Notes: generated by a model not told the origin, from the sequence alone. A stretch of DNA of 64,000 bases from Galbitalea sp036271875 (GCA_036271875.1 DATAZU010000035.1:82610-146609), one strand, 5' to 3'; shown: positions 50,975-60,044, counted from the stretch's first letter. Program-made: numbers and translations.

Positions 50975-51844
50975 GTGTTTGTTGACGAGCTTTCCGATGA
51001 CGGTCGACCGATCGATCCGTCCCTGACCTTTCTGCAGCAAGAACCCGGCGAGGGCCAACGCTGGTCGACCTGGCCGGCCGTCACGCCGACCCAGCGCGGA
51101 CCGCTGCCCTTTCCCGACTGGGTCGTCACCTCATCCGGGGCATTCGATACCGAACTCGGAGTCGTCAAGTCAGGCAAAGAGGCCGACCTGTTCCTGATCG
51201 AACGGGCGGTTCCCGATGATTCGAGCCAGTCCGTCATCCTGGCCGCGAAACGCTACCGCGGTTCGGAGAACACCGACTTCCATCGCTCGGCGCAGTACAC
51301 CGAGGGTCGGGGGATGCGAAACACAAGAGACTCGCGAGCGGTTACCCGTGGCACGTCATACGGGCGCAGCGTCTCGGCAGCCGTGTGGTCACACGCCGAG
51401 TTTGAGGCGCTGTGCACGCTTTATCGTCTCGAAGTGCCGGTGCCGTATCCGGTGCAGGTGAACGGCACCGAGATCCTGATGGAGTTCATCGACGCGCGGG
51501 AGGGCGGCACCCGCGGGTCGCGAACCCAGGCCGCGCCGAGGCTCGCGCAGGTGCGCACGACGAAACACGAGCTGCGCGGTTATCTCGACCAGGTCGTCGA
51601 CATCCTGATTCGGCTGGCGGAGGCCGGTTTCGCGCATGGCGACCTGTCGCCGTACAACCTGCTCGTCCAAAACGGTCGAATCATTGTGATCGACCTGCCG
51701 CAGCTGGTCGAGATCGTGAGCAACCCAACGGGCATGGACTTTCTCCATCGCGACTGCGTCAACGTGTGCACCTGGTTCACCCGCCAGGGTGTCGACGCCG
51801 ACCCCGAGTCCCTCTTCGCCGACCTGGTCACTCGCCTCTACTAA
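50975..51844 (+). CDS. RIO1-family serine/threonine kinase
   Basis: A 289-residue RIO-type kinase. The ATP-binding Lys is in SVILAAKRYRGSENTDFHR, the catalytic loop is FAHGDLSPYNLLVQNG (HxDxxxxN) and the metal-binding Asp is in IIVIDLPQLVEI, so the kinase residues are intact. RIO kinases of archaea and eukaryotes mature small ribosomal subunits; bacterial members are widespread in actinobacteria but uncharacterised. GTG 50975 fits the family start (VDELSDDGRPID). The 3' end runs into a 66-bp palindrome. Confidence 0.88.
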   Translation: MFVDELSDDGRPIDPSLTFLQQEPGEGQRWSTWPAVTPTQRGPLPFPDWVVTSSGAFDTELGVVKSGKEADLFLIERAVPDDSSQSVILAAKRYRGSENTDFHRSAQYTEGRGMRNTRDSRAVTRGTSYGRSVSAAVWSHAEFEALCTLYRLEVPVPYPVQVNGTEILMEFIDAREGGTRGSRTQAAPRLAQVRTTKHELRGYLDQVVDILIRLAEAGFAHGDLSPYNLLVQNGRIIVIDLPQLVEIVSNPTGMDFLHRDCVNVCTWFTRQGVDADPESLFADLVTRLY

Positions 51845-51847
51845 AAG

Positions 51848-51913
51848 TCCGTGAGAGGTCCCAATCGACCGTTAAAACCACACCTTTAAGGGTCGATTGG
51901 GACCTCTCACGGA
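51848..51913. terminator. Long palindrome between convergent genes, bidirectional terminator or mobile palindromic element
   Basis: Perfect 23-bp arms (51848-51870 and 51891-51913, starting TCCGTGAGAGGTCCCAATCG) around a 20-nt loop that holds a further TTAAA/TTTAA pair. It begins 4 bp after the RIO kinase stop and ends 4 bp before the htpX stop, flanked by AAAAG and GTTTT, so it would end transcripts from both sides. Confidence 0.8.
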
Positions 51914-51916
51914 GTT

Positions 51917-52831
51917 TTAGAAGGTGCCGCCGATTTTCTCGAGACGGGCGATGCGATCGGGGATGGGCGGATGCGTGCCGAACAAGCGACCGATGAGGCC
52001 CGGCTTGTTCGGGTCCGCAACCCACATGTGAGCCATCGACGAGTTCTGCCGCTTGACCGGACGACCGTACTGGCCGAGCTTCGCGAGCGCGCTCTCCAAT
52101 TCGGGCGGGTTGCGCGTAATCATCGCGCTTGACGCATCCGCGAGGTATTCGCGCTGGCGAGAAATCGCGGCCTGGATGAGTGCCGCAAGGATGGGCGAGA
52201 CGATCAGTGCGACGAGGCTCAGCGCGAGCACGATCGGGTTGCCGCCACCACCGCCTCCGTTATTGTTACGCCCGCCGCCGAACCCACCAAAGAAACTGAG
52301 TCGAAGCAGCACGTCGGCAATAAAGCCGATTGCGACGACCAGACCGAAGACGATGGTCGAAACCCGGATGTCGTAGTTCTGCACGTGGCCCATCTCATGC
52401 GCCATGACGCCCTGCAGTTCCGAATCATCCATGAGGTCGAGGATGCCCGTCGTCGCGGCGACCGCCGCGTGCTTCGGATCGCGTCCCGTCGAGAACGCGT
52501 TCGGCGCCGGGTCGTTGATGATGTAAACCTTGGGCATCGGCAAGCCCGTGGTAATCGACAGGTTCTCGACGATGTTGTAGAGCCTCGGGTTATCGGCTCG
52601 CTGAATCTCCTGCGCGCCGGTGATCGCGAGGGCTTGGCGGCCGGCCAGGAAATACTGAATGACCGTGTAAATGCCCGCGCCCACGACGACCGCATAGAAG
52701 ACGCCGTAGCCGCCCTCCTGGCCCGTGCCCCAGATGTAGTTCACGGCGAAGGCGATGGCCGCAATGATGATCACGAACAGGATCATGATGAAGACGGTAT
52801 TGCGTTTGTTTGCGGCTATGGCGCGATACAA
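51917..52831 (-). CDS. htpX: Zinc metalloprotease HtpX (M48B)
   Basis: A 304-residue membrane-bound M48 protease for quality control of membrane proteins. Two N-terminal helices (NTVFIMILFVIIIAAIAFAV, YGVFYAVVVGAGIYTVIQYF) are followed by the zinc site GVMAHEMGHVQNYDIR and the third ligand in REYLADASSAMITR. Two more helices lie between (IVFGLVVAIGFIADVLL, ALSLVALIVSPILAALIQAA). A Gly/Asn-rich loop (GGFGGGRNNNGGGGGG) is an insertion. It is downstream of lemA, the usual pairing. Confidence 0.94.
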   Translation of the reverse strand: MYRAIAANKRNTVFIMILFVIIIAAIAFAVNYIWGTGQEGGYGVFYAVVVGAGIYTVIQYFLAGRQALAITGAQEIQRADNPRLYNIVENLSITTGLPMPKVYIINDPAPNAFSTGRDPKHAAVAATTGILDLMDDSELQGVMAHEMGHVQNYDIRVSTIVFGLVVAIGFIADVLLRLSFFGGFGGGRNNNGGGGGGNPIVLALSLVALIVSPILAALIQAAISRQREYLADASSAMITRNPPELESALAKLGQYGRPVKRQNSSMAHMWVADPNKPGLIGRLFGTHPPIPDRIARLEKIGGTF

Positions 52832-52878
52832 GGTGGGGCTTTCGTTCGGTGAATCGACGAATCAGTTTCTGGTCGGGA

Positions 52879-52917
52879 GGTCTCGATACGCCGCCCTACG
52901 GGACGGGCTACTCGACC
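52879..52917. repeat. REP-like palindrome (GGTCTCGATA...TACTCGACC)
   Basis: GGTCTCGATACG, a GC-rich centre and GGGCTACTCGACC form an imperfect hairpin in the 104-bp gap between lemA and htpX. The same ends occur at 63949-63981, so this is a dispersed element. Confidence 0.7.
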
Positions 52918-52935
52918 AGCGCGAAGGACTTCGCC

Positions 52936-53505
52936 TCAGAACTGCACTTTCGGAGCGTCGGCGATAGCGGTCGGGTCGTCGACCTCGAAGAAGTCGCGAG
53001 CCGTGAAGCCGAGTCGCTTCGCGAACGTGTTGTTCGGGAACGTCTGGATCTTCGTGTTGAAATCTCGAACCCCACCGTTGTAGAAACGGCGCGACGCCTG
53101 GATCTTGTCCTCGGTGTCCACCAGCTGCGCCTGCAGCTCCATGAAGTTCTGGCTGGCCTGCAGCTGCGGATACGCCTCGGCGACCGCGAAGATCGATTTC
53201 AGGGCGCCCTGCATCTGGTTCTCCGCCGCGGATGCCTGAGCCGGCGTCGTCGCGTTGACCGTCGCCGCACGGGCAGCCGTCACTGCCTCGAATACCCCGC
53301 TTTCGTGAGCCGCGTAGCCCTGAACGGTCGACACGAGGTTCGGAATCAGGTCGGCTCGCCGCTTGAGCTGGACGGTGATGTCGCTCCACGCCTCGTCCAC
53401 CCTGTTTTTCAGGGTGATGAGCCCGTTGTAGCTCGCCCAGAGATAGATGCCAACGATGATTGCGAGCAGCACAATGATGCCGATAATGACGTAGATGAGG
53501 ACCAT
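52936..53505 (-). CDS. lemA: LemA family protein
   Basis: A 189-residue protein with an N-terminal signal-anchor helix (VIIGIIVLLAIIVGIYLW), then the LemA helical domain: ITLKNRVDEAWSDITVQLKRRADLIPNLVSTVQGYAAHE, QASAAENQMQGALKSIFAVAEAYPQLQASQNFM and FNTKIQTFPNNTFAKRLGF. ATG 53505 starts directly at the anchor. LemA-HtpX pairs are common; the role is probably in envelope stress. Confidence 0.93.
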   Translation of the reverse strand: MVLIYVIIGIIVLLAIIVGIYLWASYNGLITLKNRVDEAWSDITVQLKRRADLIPNLVSTVQGYAAHESGVFEAVTAARAATVNATTPAQASAAENQMQGALKSIFAVAEAYPQLQASQNFMELQAQLVDTEDKIQASRRFYNGGVRDFNTKIQTFPNNTFAKRLGFTARDFFEVDDPTAIADAPKVQF

Positions 53506-53651
53506 GCCTAGAACTATAGGCGAATGGCGCCAATCTTCTCTGTGCAATTGTTCTCTATATTGTGAGCGCTGGCCCTGAGCATCCTGAGCCCGCGTCGCCT
53601 GGATACAAAGTACCTATGGTGGGTATTTTCCCGCGCCGATACCGTGAGGCC

Positions 53652-54830
53652 ATGACTACAGGATCCGCGCGCCTCGCCGTCCGCTACGCGCTTTCATTGA
53701 TTGCGGTGGCGGCCGTTGCCGTCGGCCTGGTCGCCTGCGCACCAGCCAAGGTGTCCGGCGGCCATTCGGGCGCGGGATCGCATATTGGTTCGCACCCGGG
53801 GTCGACCACGAGCACCGCGGCATCGCCAACCCCCACACCGACCCCGCTGGCCGCACCAGCGATCCGCATCACCAGGACCTGCGGAGCCCTGGTCTCGACC
53901 TCAACGCTCACCGCGTCCCTCGGCGTTGCGGCGCCGGCAGTCGCTCCTCCGCCCTCCTTCGACGAGGACATCATCTTCCAGCAGGATGGCGCTCTACGCT
54001 GTAACTGGTCGAACAACTACGCGAAGGATGCGACGCAGACCTCCAGCCACCTCGAGGTCTGGGTGCTCCCGGACGTTTCGGCCACGAACTGGACGGACGT
54101 CGCCAAGACCCTCGTCGAGTTTGGCGAGACCAAGACGACGCTCATCGGCGGTGACGCTTACGGATGGTGCACGTCGGCTCTCCCCAAGGGCACCGTCTGC
54201 AACATCGATACGCGAGTCGGAACCACGTGGATCAGCTTCGAGCTCGAATCGGTGCCGAGGCCGTTCACGACCTCCGCTGCCGGCCTCACACACTTCGCGG
54301 CGCTGCTGAATCCGATCGTGACGGCCGCCGGAACCAGCGGCTTCGTGACCGAGCCGAGATGGAGCGACCCCGAGGCGACCGCAACGCCGGCGACCTGCGC
54401 GGCCACCCTGCCGGACTCCGAGGTGCAGACTGCCGCCAGCGTCTCGGGTGTCAGTTCCATCGGCCCAGACCTCGATGATCAGGAATCCCTCGGCATCTAC
54501 GTCGGCGCCGGAATGGAAATGGGGCGAGTCGAATGCGACCTGGCGTCGTCCGACCAGCAGAGCGGCTTCTTCGCAACGGTCCTGCCGGGTGGCGCGTGGG
54601 CATGGTCGCAGCTGCAGGTCGCGGACAGCTCGCTGCCCGGGCACGCGCCGGTGCCGAGTCTCGGAACTCAGGCGATTGAGTACAGCGATTCCGCCTCCGA
54701 CACGGTGCAGATCGATTGGGTACGGGGCCACAATCTCTGCAGCGTGAACGTCTCTCTTCCCACCCACTCCAAGCAGGCATCGGTCGCCCTGGCACTCGCC
54801 ACGTATATCAACACCAAGATCCCCGGATAG
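53652..54830 (+). CDS. Putative lipoprotein, paralogue of the one at 49625
   Basis: A 392-residue lipoprotein with lipobox AVGLVACAPAK, a Gly/Ser/His-rich then SPTPTPTP linker and two cysteine-containing domains (RTCGALVSTSTL, LRCNWSNNY, GWCTSALPKGTVCNID; then ATCAATLPDSEV, VECDLASSD). The C-terminal helix is SVALALATYINTKIPG. Length and architecture equal the lipoprotein at 49625-50803, and both start MTT-x-S-x-R, so a duplication is likely. Function unknown. Confidence 0.7.
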   Translation: MTTGSARLAVRYALSLIAVAAVAVGLVACAPAKVSGGHSGAGSHIGSHPGSTTSTAASPTPTPTPLAAPAIRITRTCGALVSTSTLTASLGVAAPAVAPPPSFDEDIIFQQDGALRCNWSNNYAKDATQTSSHLEVWVLPDVSATNWTDVAKTLVEFGETKTTLIGGDAYGWCTSALPKGTVCNIDTRVGTTWISFELESVPRPFTTSAAGLTHFAALLNPIVTAAGTSGFVTEPRWSDPEATATPATCAATLPDSEVQTAASVSGVSSIGPDLDDQESLGIYVGAGMEMGRVECDLASSDQQSGFFATVLPGGAWAWSQLQVADSSLPGHAPVPSLGTQAIEYSDSASDTVQIDWVRGHNLCSVNVSLPTHSKQASVALALATYINTKIPG

Positions 54831-54869
54831 CTCACGGGCGCACTGGGCGCCGACTGGCAGGATGGGGGA

Positions 54870-55400
54870 ATGCCCCAGAACACCGCCGCCCAGTATGTCT
54901 CCGACCTGACGGCGGTTGTGCCTGACTTTCCCAAGCCGGGCATAACGTTTCGAGACCTCACCCCCGTTTTCGCGGATGGCCCTGCGCTGCGGGTCATCAC
55001 GGATGCGCTGGCCGATCCGTTTATCGGACGAGTGGATGCCGTGGCCGGCGTCGAAGCGCGCGGGTTTGTTCTCGCCGCGGCCGCCGCATATGCGATGGGC
55101 GTCGGAGTGCTCATCATCCGCAAACCGGGCAAGCTTCCGCAGTCGGTGCTGTCCGAGAGCTACGACCTTGAGTACGGGAGCGCAGAGCTGCAGGTGCAGC
55201 CAGCGACCCTGCCAACCGGTTCGCGCGTTCTGCTTCTGGACGATGTTCTCGCGACGGGTGGAACTCTCGCGGCATCGACCAAGCTCATCGAGCGCGCGGG
55301 CTGGAATGTCATGGGAATCAGCGTGGTGCTCGAGCTGTCGGACCTGAACGGTCGTGAGGCCCTGCCGGGACGCGACATCCGGTCGCTGCTCGCTGTCTAA
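54870..55400 (+). CDS. apt: Adenine phosphoribosyltransferase
   Basis: A 176-residue type I phosphoribosyltransferase salvaging adenine to AMP. PRPP-binding motif VLLLDDVLATGGTLAASTKL is intact, with FPKPGITFRDLTPVF, GVEARGFVLAAAAAYAMGVGV and RKPGKLP typical of Apt. The ATG follows ATGGGGGA. It is a single gene convergent with the DUF202 pair. Confidence 0.95.
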   Translation: MPQNTAAQYVSDLTAVVPDFPKPGITFRDLTPVFADGPALRVITDALADPFIGRVDAVAGVEARGFVLAAAAAYAMGVGVLIIRKPGKLPQSVLSESYDLEYGSAELQVQPATLPTGSRVLLLDDVLATGGTLAASTKLIERAGWNVMGISVVLELSDLNGREALPGRDIRSLLAV

Positions 55401-55410
55401 CCGTTGGACA

Positions 55411-55773
55411 TCAGGGAACCAGCGCAAGGATCAGCAGCACGGCCGCGATCACCGCGAAACCAAACGTCGCGATCGCGACGAGCGCGACCATCCCTCCCCC
55501 GGCGAGCACTATCGGCCCACCCGACTCGTTCCGCGCGATGAGAACACGGTGGTTGTGGCGATAGCGTAGCTGGGCGAAGACGAAGACGGTAACCGAGATT
55601 AGGACCGCGATGCCGGCCGGTACGAGCGCTACTGGCCCGAAGGCGAGCGGGAATACGCGCAACGCTGCGATCGAGCCGATCCCCATCGCGAGGGCGGTGC
55701 GGCGCCAGGCGAGCGCTGTGCGCTCCGGTTGCATCCCCCGATCGAAGATGCGCTGTGCGTCGCCGTCGCTCAT
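55411..55773 (-). CDS. DUF202 membrane protein (second of pair)
   Basis: A 120-residue protein with the DUF202 signature QPERTALAWRRTALAMGIGSIAALR (RT..AW.RT) and three hydrophobic helices. It overlaps the upstream YidH-like gene by four bases. Such paired small DUF202 proteins probably form one membrane complex. Function unknown. Confidence 0.88.
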   Translation of the reverse strand: MSDGDAQRIFDRGMQPERTALAWRRTALAMGIGSIAALRVFPLAFGPVALVPAGIAVLISVTVFVFAQLRYRHNHRVLIARNESGGPIVLAGGGMVALVAIATFGFAVIAAVLLILALVP

Positions 55774-56132
55774 TTCAGCAGGAAACCCAGGCCGACGAGG
55801 ATGCCCACCACGACGACCGCGATGCCGAGCGGCAGGGCGAGCACCGGCGATGGCAACGGCCGTCCTTCACGAAGCGCGCGTTCGCTGATGAGCCAGCCGA
55901 GCCAGGCCTGGATCGGAGTGCCGATCCCTGTGACCACGAGCACAATGGATGCCGCCAACCGGAAGTCCGGCTGGAGCCCCGGCACCAGGGCCTCAAGTGC
56001 GACGCCGCCGGCGATGAACGCGAGAGCGGTTCGAATCCAGGCGAGAAAGGTCCGCTCGTTCGCGAGCGTGAACCTCGGATCGGGTTCCGTGCCAGTTCGG
56101 TAGACGCTGGCCGGGAATCTGCGATCCGTCAT
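55770..56132 (-). CDS. YidH-like DUF202 membrane protein (first of pair)
   Basis: A 120-residue protein with FTLANERTFLAWIRTALAFIAGGVAL, the classical YidH/DUF202 N-terminus, and three helices ending VLALPLGIAVVVVGILVGLGFLL. It is four bases downstream of the lactone-oxidase stop on the same strand and coupled to the second DUF202 gene. Function unknown. Confidence 0.9.
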   Translation of the reverse strand: MTDRRFPASVYRTGTEPDPRFTLANERTFLAWIRTALAFIAGGVALEALVPGLQPDFRLAASIVLVVTGIGTPIQAWLGWLISERALREGRPLPSPVLALPLGIAVVVVGILVGLGFLLK

Positions 56133-56136
56133 GGAC

Positions 56137-57435
56137 CTATTGTCCCAGCACGCGCTCCAGATAGGCGTTCGTGAAGCGACGATCGGGGTCGAGCCGGTCG
56201 CGTAACGTCAGAAAGTCGTTGAATTTCGGATAGGCGGGCGCGAGGTCGGCTGCTGTACGACCGTTCATCTTGCCCCAGTGCGGACGACCGCCGTGCGCTC
56301 TCGTGATGTCTTCGACGGCGGCGAAGTACTCGGCCGGATCTTCACGGAAGTAACGGTGCACCGCGATGTACCCCGTCTCGCGCCCGGTGGCAGTCGACAT
56401 CCAGAGGGTGTCCGCCGCGGCCGCGCGCACCTCGATCGGGAACGAAATCGTCCACCGCTTGCGCTCAATCAGCGCTTCGATCTCGCGCAGCGCATCGGGG
56501 ACATCCGCAACCGGAATTGCATACTCCATCTCGCGGAACCGCACCTTCCGCTCGGTGACGAAAACTCGGTGCGAGCGATCGGAGAAATCGCGGTTGCCCG
56601 TGAGGCGCGTCGAGAGGCGGTTGATTCCCGGCGTTGATCCGGGGAAGGTCCGCTGGAACGCCGTCGTCCCGGCGAAGAACGTGTTCGACATCAGACTGTC
56701 GTCGAACCAGCGCTTGCCCGCGGACAGCGGTCGGGAGTCAGCGTCCGCCGCCAACCTCGTGTTGGTCTTTGTCAGCGCGGCCCTGGTGTGCGGGAACCAG
56801 TAGAACTCGAAGTGATCGGACTCGTCGACGCGCTGCTCCCAGCCGTCGAGCACCCCGTCGAGCGGTTCCGGTCGTTCGACCGCGCTCAGCACGAAGGCCG
56901 GCACACAGTCGACCGTTACATCGACGAGGATGCCGAGCGAGCCGAGGCCGAGAGCGACCGCTGGCAGCAGATCCGCGTTCTCGGTTGCGCTTACGGTGAG
57001 GATGCTGCCGTCCCCGATGACGAGGGTTGCGCCCGTGATCCGGGTAGCGAGGCCGCCGAATCGGGCGCCGGTGCCGTGGGTTCCCGTCGACGTCGCCCCG
57101 CTGATCGTCTGCGAATCGATGTCGCCCATGTTCTGCAGTGCAAGACCGTGCGGGTCGAGCAGTGCGGGCAGGTCGCGTAGCACGGTGCCCGCACCAAGGG
57201 TCACCCGTGTTCCATCGACGGCTCGCAGGCCGGAGAGTGCCGACATGTCGAGCTGGATGCCCGGGGCAACCGCAATGCCGGTGAAACTGTGGCTTGCTCC
57301 AACCGCTTTTACCCGCAGCCCGAGGTCGCGCGCCGCCCGGACGGCTGCGACGACGTCATCCACCGATCGGGGACGCCGCCGTTCGACCGGCGTCACCGAC
57401 TCGCTGCGTCCCCAGTTGCGCCATGGCCCGGTCAC
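56137..57435 (-). CDS. FAD-linked aldonolactone oxidase-like oxidoreductase
   Basis: A 432-residue VAO-family flavoenzyme. The N-terminal PCMH domain (residues about 15-185) has RRPRSVDDVVAAVRAARDLGLRVKAVGASHSFTGIAV, where the His of GASHSF is the usual covalent FAD site, and SGATSTGTHGTG. The C-terminal ALO domain ends KFNDFLTLRDRLDPDRRFTNAYLERVLG. Relatives oxidise gulono-, galactono- or arabinono-lactone or sugar alcohols (xylitol or alditol oxidase). Substrate not fixed. It forms a minus-strand run with the downstream DUF202 pair and the upstream aldolase gene. Confidence 0.88.
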   Translation of the reverse strand: MTGPWRNWGRSESVTPVERRRPRSVDDVVAAVRAARDLGLRVKAVGASHSFTGIAVAPGIQLDMSALSGLRAVDGTRVTLGAGTVLRDLPALLDPHGLALQNMGDIDSQTISGATSTGTHGTGARFGGLATRITGATLVIGDGSILTVSATENADLLPAVALGLGSLGILVDVTVDCVPAFVLSAVERPEPLDGVLDGWEQRVDESDHFEFYWFPHTRAALTKTNTRLAADADSRPLSAGKRWFDDSLMSNTFFAGTTAFQRTFPGSTPGINRLSTRLTGNRDFSDRSHRVFVTERKVRFREMEYAIPVADVPDALREIEALIERKRWTISFPIEVRAAAADTLWMSTATGRETGYIAVHRYFREDPAEYFAAVEDITRAHGGRPHWGKMNGRTAADLAPAYPKFNDFLTLRDRLDPDRRFTNAYLERVLGQ

Positions 57436-57448
57436 AGGGCTTTACCTC

Positions 57449-58672
57449 TCATAGGAACGAGCGTCCCTCGCCGCGATAGGTCGCTACCGTCTCGATCACC
57501 TTGCCATTCTCGACGATCGAGAATCCGTTCAGGTGCTCGCTGAGTTCACCGGCCTTGGTGTGTCGGAGCCACACCCGGTCGCCGACCTGCAGCGTCGCGG
57601 CAGCGACGCCGGTCACCGGTGTCTGGACCTCGCCCGCCATCTCGCGCGGGACCATCTGGAGGCCCTGCGGCCAGGCGAGCTGTGGCATCCGGTCTTTGCT
57701 TGGCGGGCCGGATGCGATCCACCCGCCGCCCAGGATCGTCGCCATCTGCTGGGTGGGCTTGCGCACGACCGACAGCGCGAATGCCGCGGCCGGGGCCGGC
57801 GCGAAATGCACGTACTGGTCAAAAAGGTGCGGCCCGAAGAGTCCGCTGCCCGCGGCGATGTCGGTGACCGACTCATCCGCTGCGGTGCTCTCCAGCGAGC
57901 CGGTGCCTCCACCGTTCACGAACTCGAGGTCGGCGACCTCGCGCACGGCGGCAACGGCCTTGCCTCGCCGATCGGCGAGCTCCGCGACAGACTGCCTCTG
58001 GATCCACCGAACAGCAATCCCGCGCAGCGCGGACGACGGCTTGTTTGCCAGTCCCGCGATCTGCGCCTCGTAGCCCATCATCCCCACCAGAGAGAAGCCG
58101 GGTCGCTTGACGATGATCTCCGCGAGCGCCCGCGCCGCCTGGGGGGTGTGAATCGGCGAGCGATAGACGCCGGTGTGGCCAAGTACTGGCGCATCCCAGG
58201 ACGAGTCGAGTTCGATGGCGACGCGAATCGACTTCCGCTTGGTCGGCGCAATCGCCGCATCCACCAAATCAAGCTGTGCGACCGAGTCGACCATGATCGT
58301 CACGCGCGAGTTCAGCTTCGCGTCCGTGCCGAGCGTGCGCAGCGCCTCGCGGTCGGCGGTCGGGTAGCCGACGACAACATCCGGAATGGTGGTGGCGAGC
58401 CAGAGGGCTTCGGGCAGCGTATACGCGAGAACGCCCGCGTAGCCGGGAAGCGTGAGCACCGCTTCGAGAACGCTGCGCACCCGCACCGACTTACTAGCGA
58501 CGCGAATCGGCTTTCCGTTCGCGCGCTCGAGCATGTCGAACGCGTTGCTGGCGAGCGCCTCGAGCGAGATCGCGCCGAGCGGAGTCTCGAGATCGGCGGT
58601 TGCCGAAGTGAGGCTGCTCCAGTACTTCGCCGGATCGGTCCAGGCTTTTGAGGTGGGTCGAACCAGCTGCAC
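57449..58672 (-). CDS. D-threonine aldolase/D-serine dehydratase-like PLP enzyme
   Basis: A 407-residue fold-type III PLP enzyme annotated in actinobacteria as amino acid deaminase/aldolase. The PLP lysine is in KPIRVASKSVRVRSVLEAVL, the barrel continues to FVNGGGTGSLESTAADE, and the C-terminal metal-binding region is VWLRHTKAGELSEHLNGF (conserved H-K-GE-SEH). It acts on D-threonine, D-serine or similar 3-hydroxy amino acids. It is in a minus-strand run MFS, aldolase, lactone oxidase with gaps of 28 and 13 bp, perhaps one catabolic operon. Confidence 0.86.
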   Translation of the reverse strand: MQLVRPTSKAWTDPAKYWSSLTSATADLETPLGAISLEALASNAFDMLERANGKPIRVASKSVRVRSVLEAVLTLPGYAGVLAYTLPEALWLATTIPDVVVGYPTADREALRTLGTDAKLNSRVTIMVDSVAQLDLVDAAIAPTKRKSIRVAIELDSSWDAPVLGHTGVYRSPIHTPQAARALAEIIVKRPGFSLVGMMGYEAQIAGLANKPSSALRGIAVRWIQRQSVAELADRRGKAVAAVREVADLEFVNGGGTGSLESTAADESVTDIAAGSGLFGPHLFDQYVHFAPAPAAAFALSVVRKPTQQMATILGGGWIASGPPSKDRMPQLAWPQGLQMVPREMAGEVQTPVTGVAAATLQVGDRVWLRHTKAGELSEHLNGFSIVENGKVIETVATYRGEGRSFL

Positions 58673-58700
58673 TAGAAATAACTCATAACTTTTCGAGGGG

Positions 58701-60044
58701 TTATTTGACGCTCTTGATGGGAATCATCGCGACACCACCGAGAATGGCGAGCACGCCGGATGCGACGAACAGTCCGGCAAAACCCGCCTGCTCGCCCGCC
58801 TTGGTAATAGCCTCGGTCGAGACCGCTCCCATGGTTGCGAGACCGGCGAAGAGCAGAACTACGAGCGCGCCGAGCAGCGGGCCAACGGCCTGCGGAACCG
58901 CGGTTGCGATGTTCATGATCCCGAGGTCCTTGCCGCGCGAGTGAGCATCCGGCAGCACCTGCGTGGCCAGGGCCTGGTCGACGGCCATGTAGCAGCCGTA
59001 ACCGAGCCCGAGCAGGCCCGCGGCGACGATCGCGACGGAAAATACCGGAACGAAGGCGAGAATCAGGGCCGCAGCGGCCTGCACCCACGCGGCGATGTAG
59101 ACGAAGACCTTACGACGCCCGATGCGGTCGCTCACTCGGCCGAGAACGAGCGCAGCAATGACGAAGAAGACGAGGTAGACAACGGTCAGTTCGAGCAGCC
59201 CGCTGATCGCGGCGCCGGACGAGAGCCCGAGCCCGTACTGCAGAAAGTACAGAAGCAGCGTCGTGCCAAGCGCGTTGCCCAGATTGACCAGGATTCGGCC
59301 GAGCAGCGTCCAGCCGAAGTCGGGGTGCTTGACGGGGTTGATCCAGAAGCCCTGCAGGATCGTGCCAAATCCTCCACTCGGACGCTGGTCCTTGCGGATC
59401 GGCTGGTCCGGCAGGGTTCCAATGAATGGGAACGCCAGCACGATCAGCAGGATTGCGACGAGCGGATACCCGAACGCCTGCTCGGAGGCGACACTCGCCC
59501 AGATGGTTGTCACGAGAGTGAGGCCGAGAATCGTGCCGATCGCCTGTGGCGCCGAAATCCAACCCGAGACGAATCCGCGCTGGTTGACGGGCACCTGATC
59601 GGAGAGCGTTGCGGTTGTCGCGGCCGAGGCGATGCAGAAGCCGATGATTGAGATCGACCAGAATACGCCGACGCCGACGATGGTGGTCTGGATGCTCAGG
59701 ATCACCAGCGACACCGCGAATACCACGACCCCGGCGAAGATCCACGGTCGACGGCGACCAAAACGCGATGTCGTTCGATCGGACAGGGCACCGGTCAGGG
59801 GGAAGGTGATGAGTGCGCATGCCCCGGCGATGCCCGAGATGATGCCGAACGCGAGCACGTTGTCGGTCCAGGAATGACCGTGCACAACATCCTCGACCTG
59901 CTGCGGCAGCAGCAGCTGGATCGGCGTGAGCTGCGCCATCCAGATGCCGAGCCAGGCAGTCGCAAACAATGCGATCCATGCACCGCCCACCCGACGTGTT
60001 GGTTCGGCGAAGGGTGAACGTGTTGCCGGAGTTGCTGCGGTCAC
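58701..60044 (-). CDS. MFS sugar-type symporter (GPH/SLC45-like)
   Basis: A 447-residue twelve-helix transporter. The loop 2-3 motif LTGALSDRTTSRFGRRRPWIFAG is the GPH/sucrose-symporter form (DRxxSRxGRRRPW). A repeat of it is LVLGRVSDRIGRRKVFVYIAAWVQ in the second half. GTG 60044 is fixed by AAGGAG on the coding strand. It probably imports a sugar, sugar acid or glycoside that feeds the downstream lactone oxidase and aldolase; this is inference from position. Confidence 0.88.
   Translation of the reverse strand: MTAATPATRSPFAEPTRRVGGAWIALFATAWLGIWMAQLTPIQLLLPQQVEDVVHGHSWTDNVLAFGIISGIAGACALITFPLTGALSDRTTSRFGRRRPWIFAGVVVFAVSLVILSIQTTIVGVGVFWSISIIGFCIASAATTATLSDQVPVNQRGFVSGWISAPQAIGTILGLTLVTTIWASVASEQAFGYPLVAILLIVLAFPFIGTLPDQPIRKDQRPSGGFGTILQGFWINPVKHPDFGWTLLGRILVNLGNALGTTLLLYFLQYGLGLSSGAAISGLLELTVVYLVFFVIAALVLGRVSDRIGRRKVFVYIAAWVQAAAALILAFVPVFSVAIVAAGLLGLGYGCYMAVDQALATQVLPDAHSRGKDLGIMNIATAVPQAVGPLLGALVVLLFAGLATMGAVSTEAITKAGEQAGFAGLFVASGVLAILGGVAMIPIKSVK

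Noticed and set aside
52810..53511. Plus-strand frame antisense to lemA
   Set aside because: lemA is complete with all its helices on the minus strand; the antisense frame has low-complexity Arg-rich sequence.
53994..55427. 477-codon minus-strand frame over the second lipoprotein and apt
   Set aside because: It is antisense to apt, whose PRPP motif is unmistakable, and has Arg/Gly-rich composition without domains.
58675..58705. Third copy of the TAACTCATGCA inverted-repeat element
   Set aside because: Only AATAACTCAT resembles the ends; it is a 31-bp AAATAAC/GTTATTT hairpin between two same-strand genes, perhaps a weak terminator, and lacks the TGCA tip and element length.
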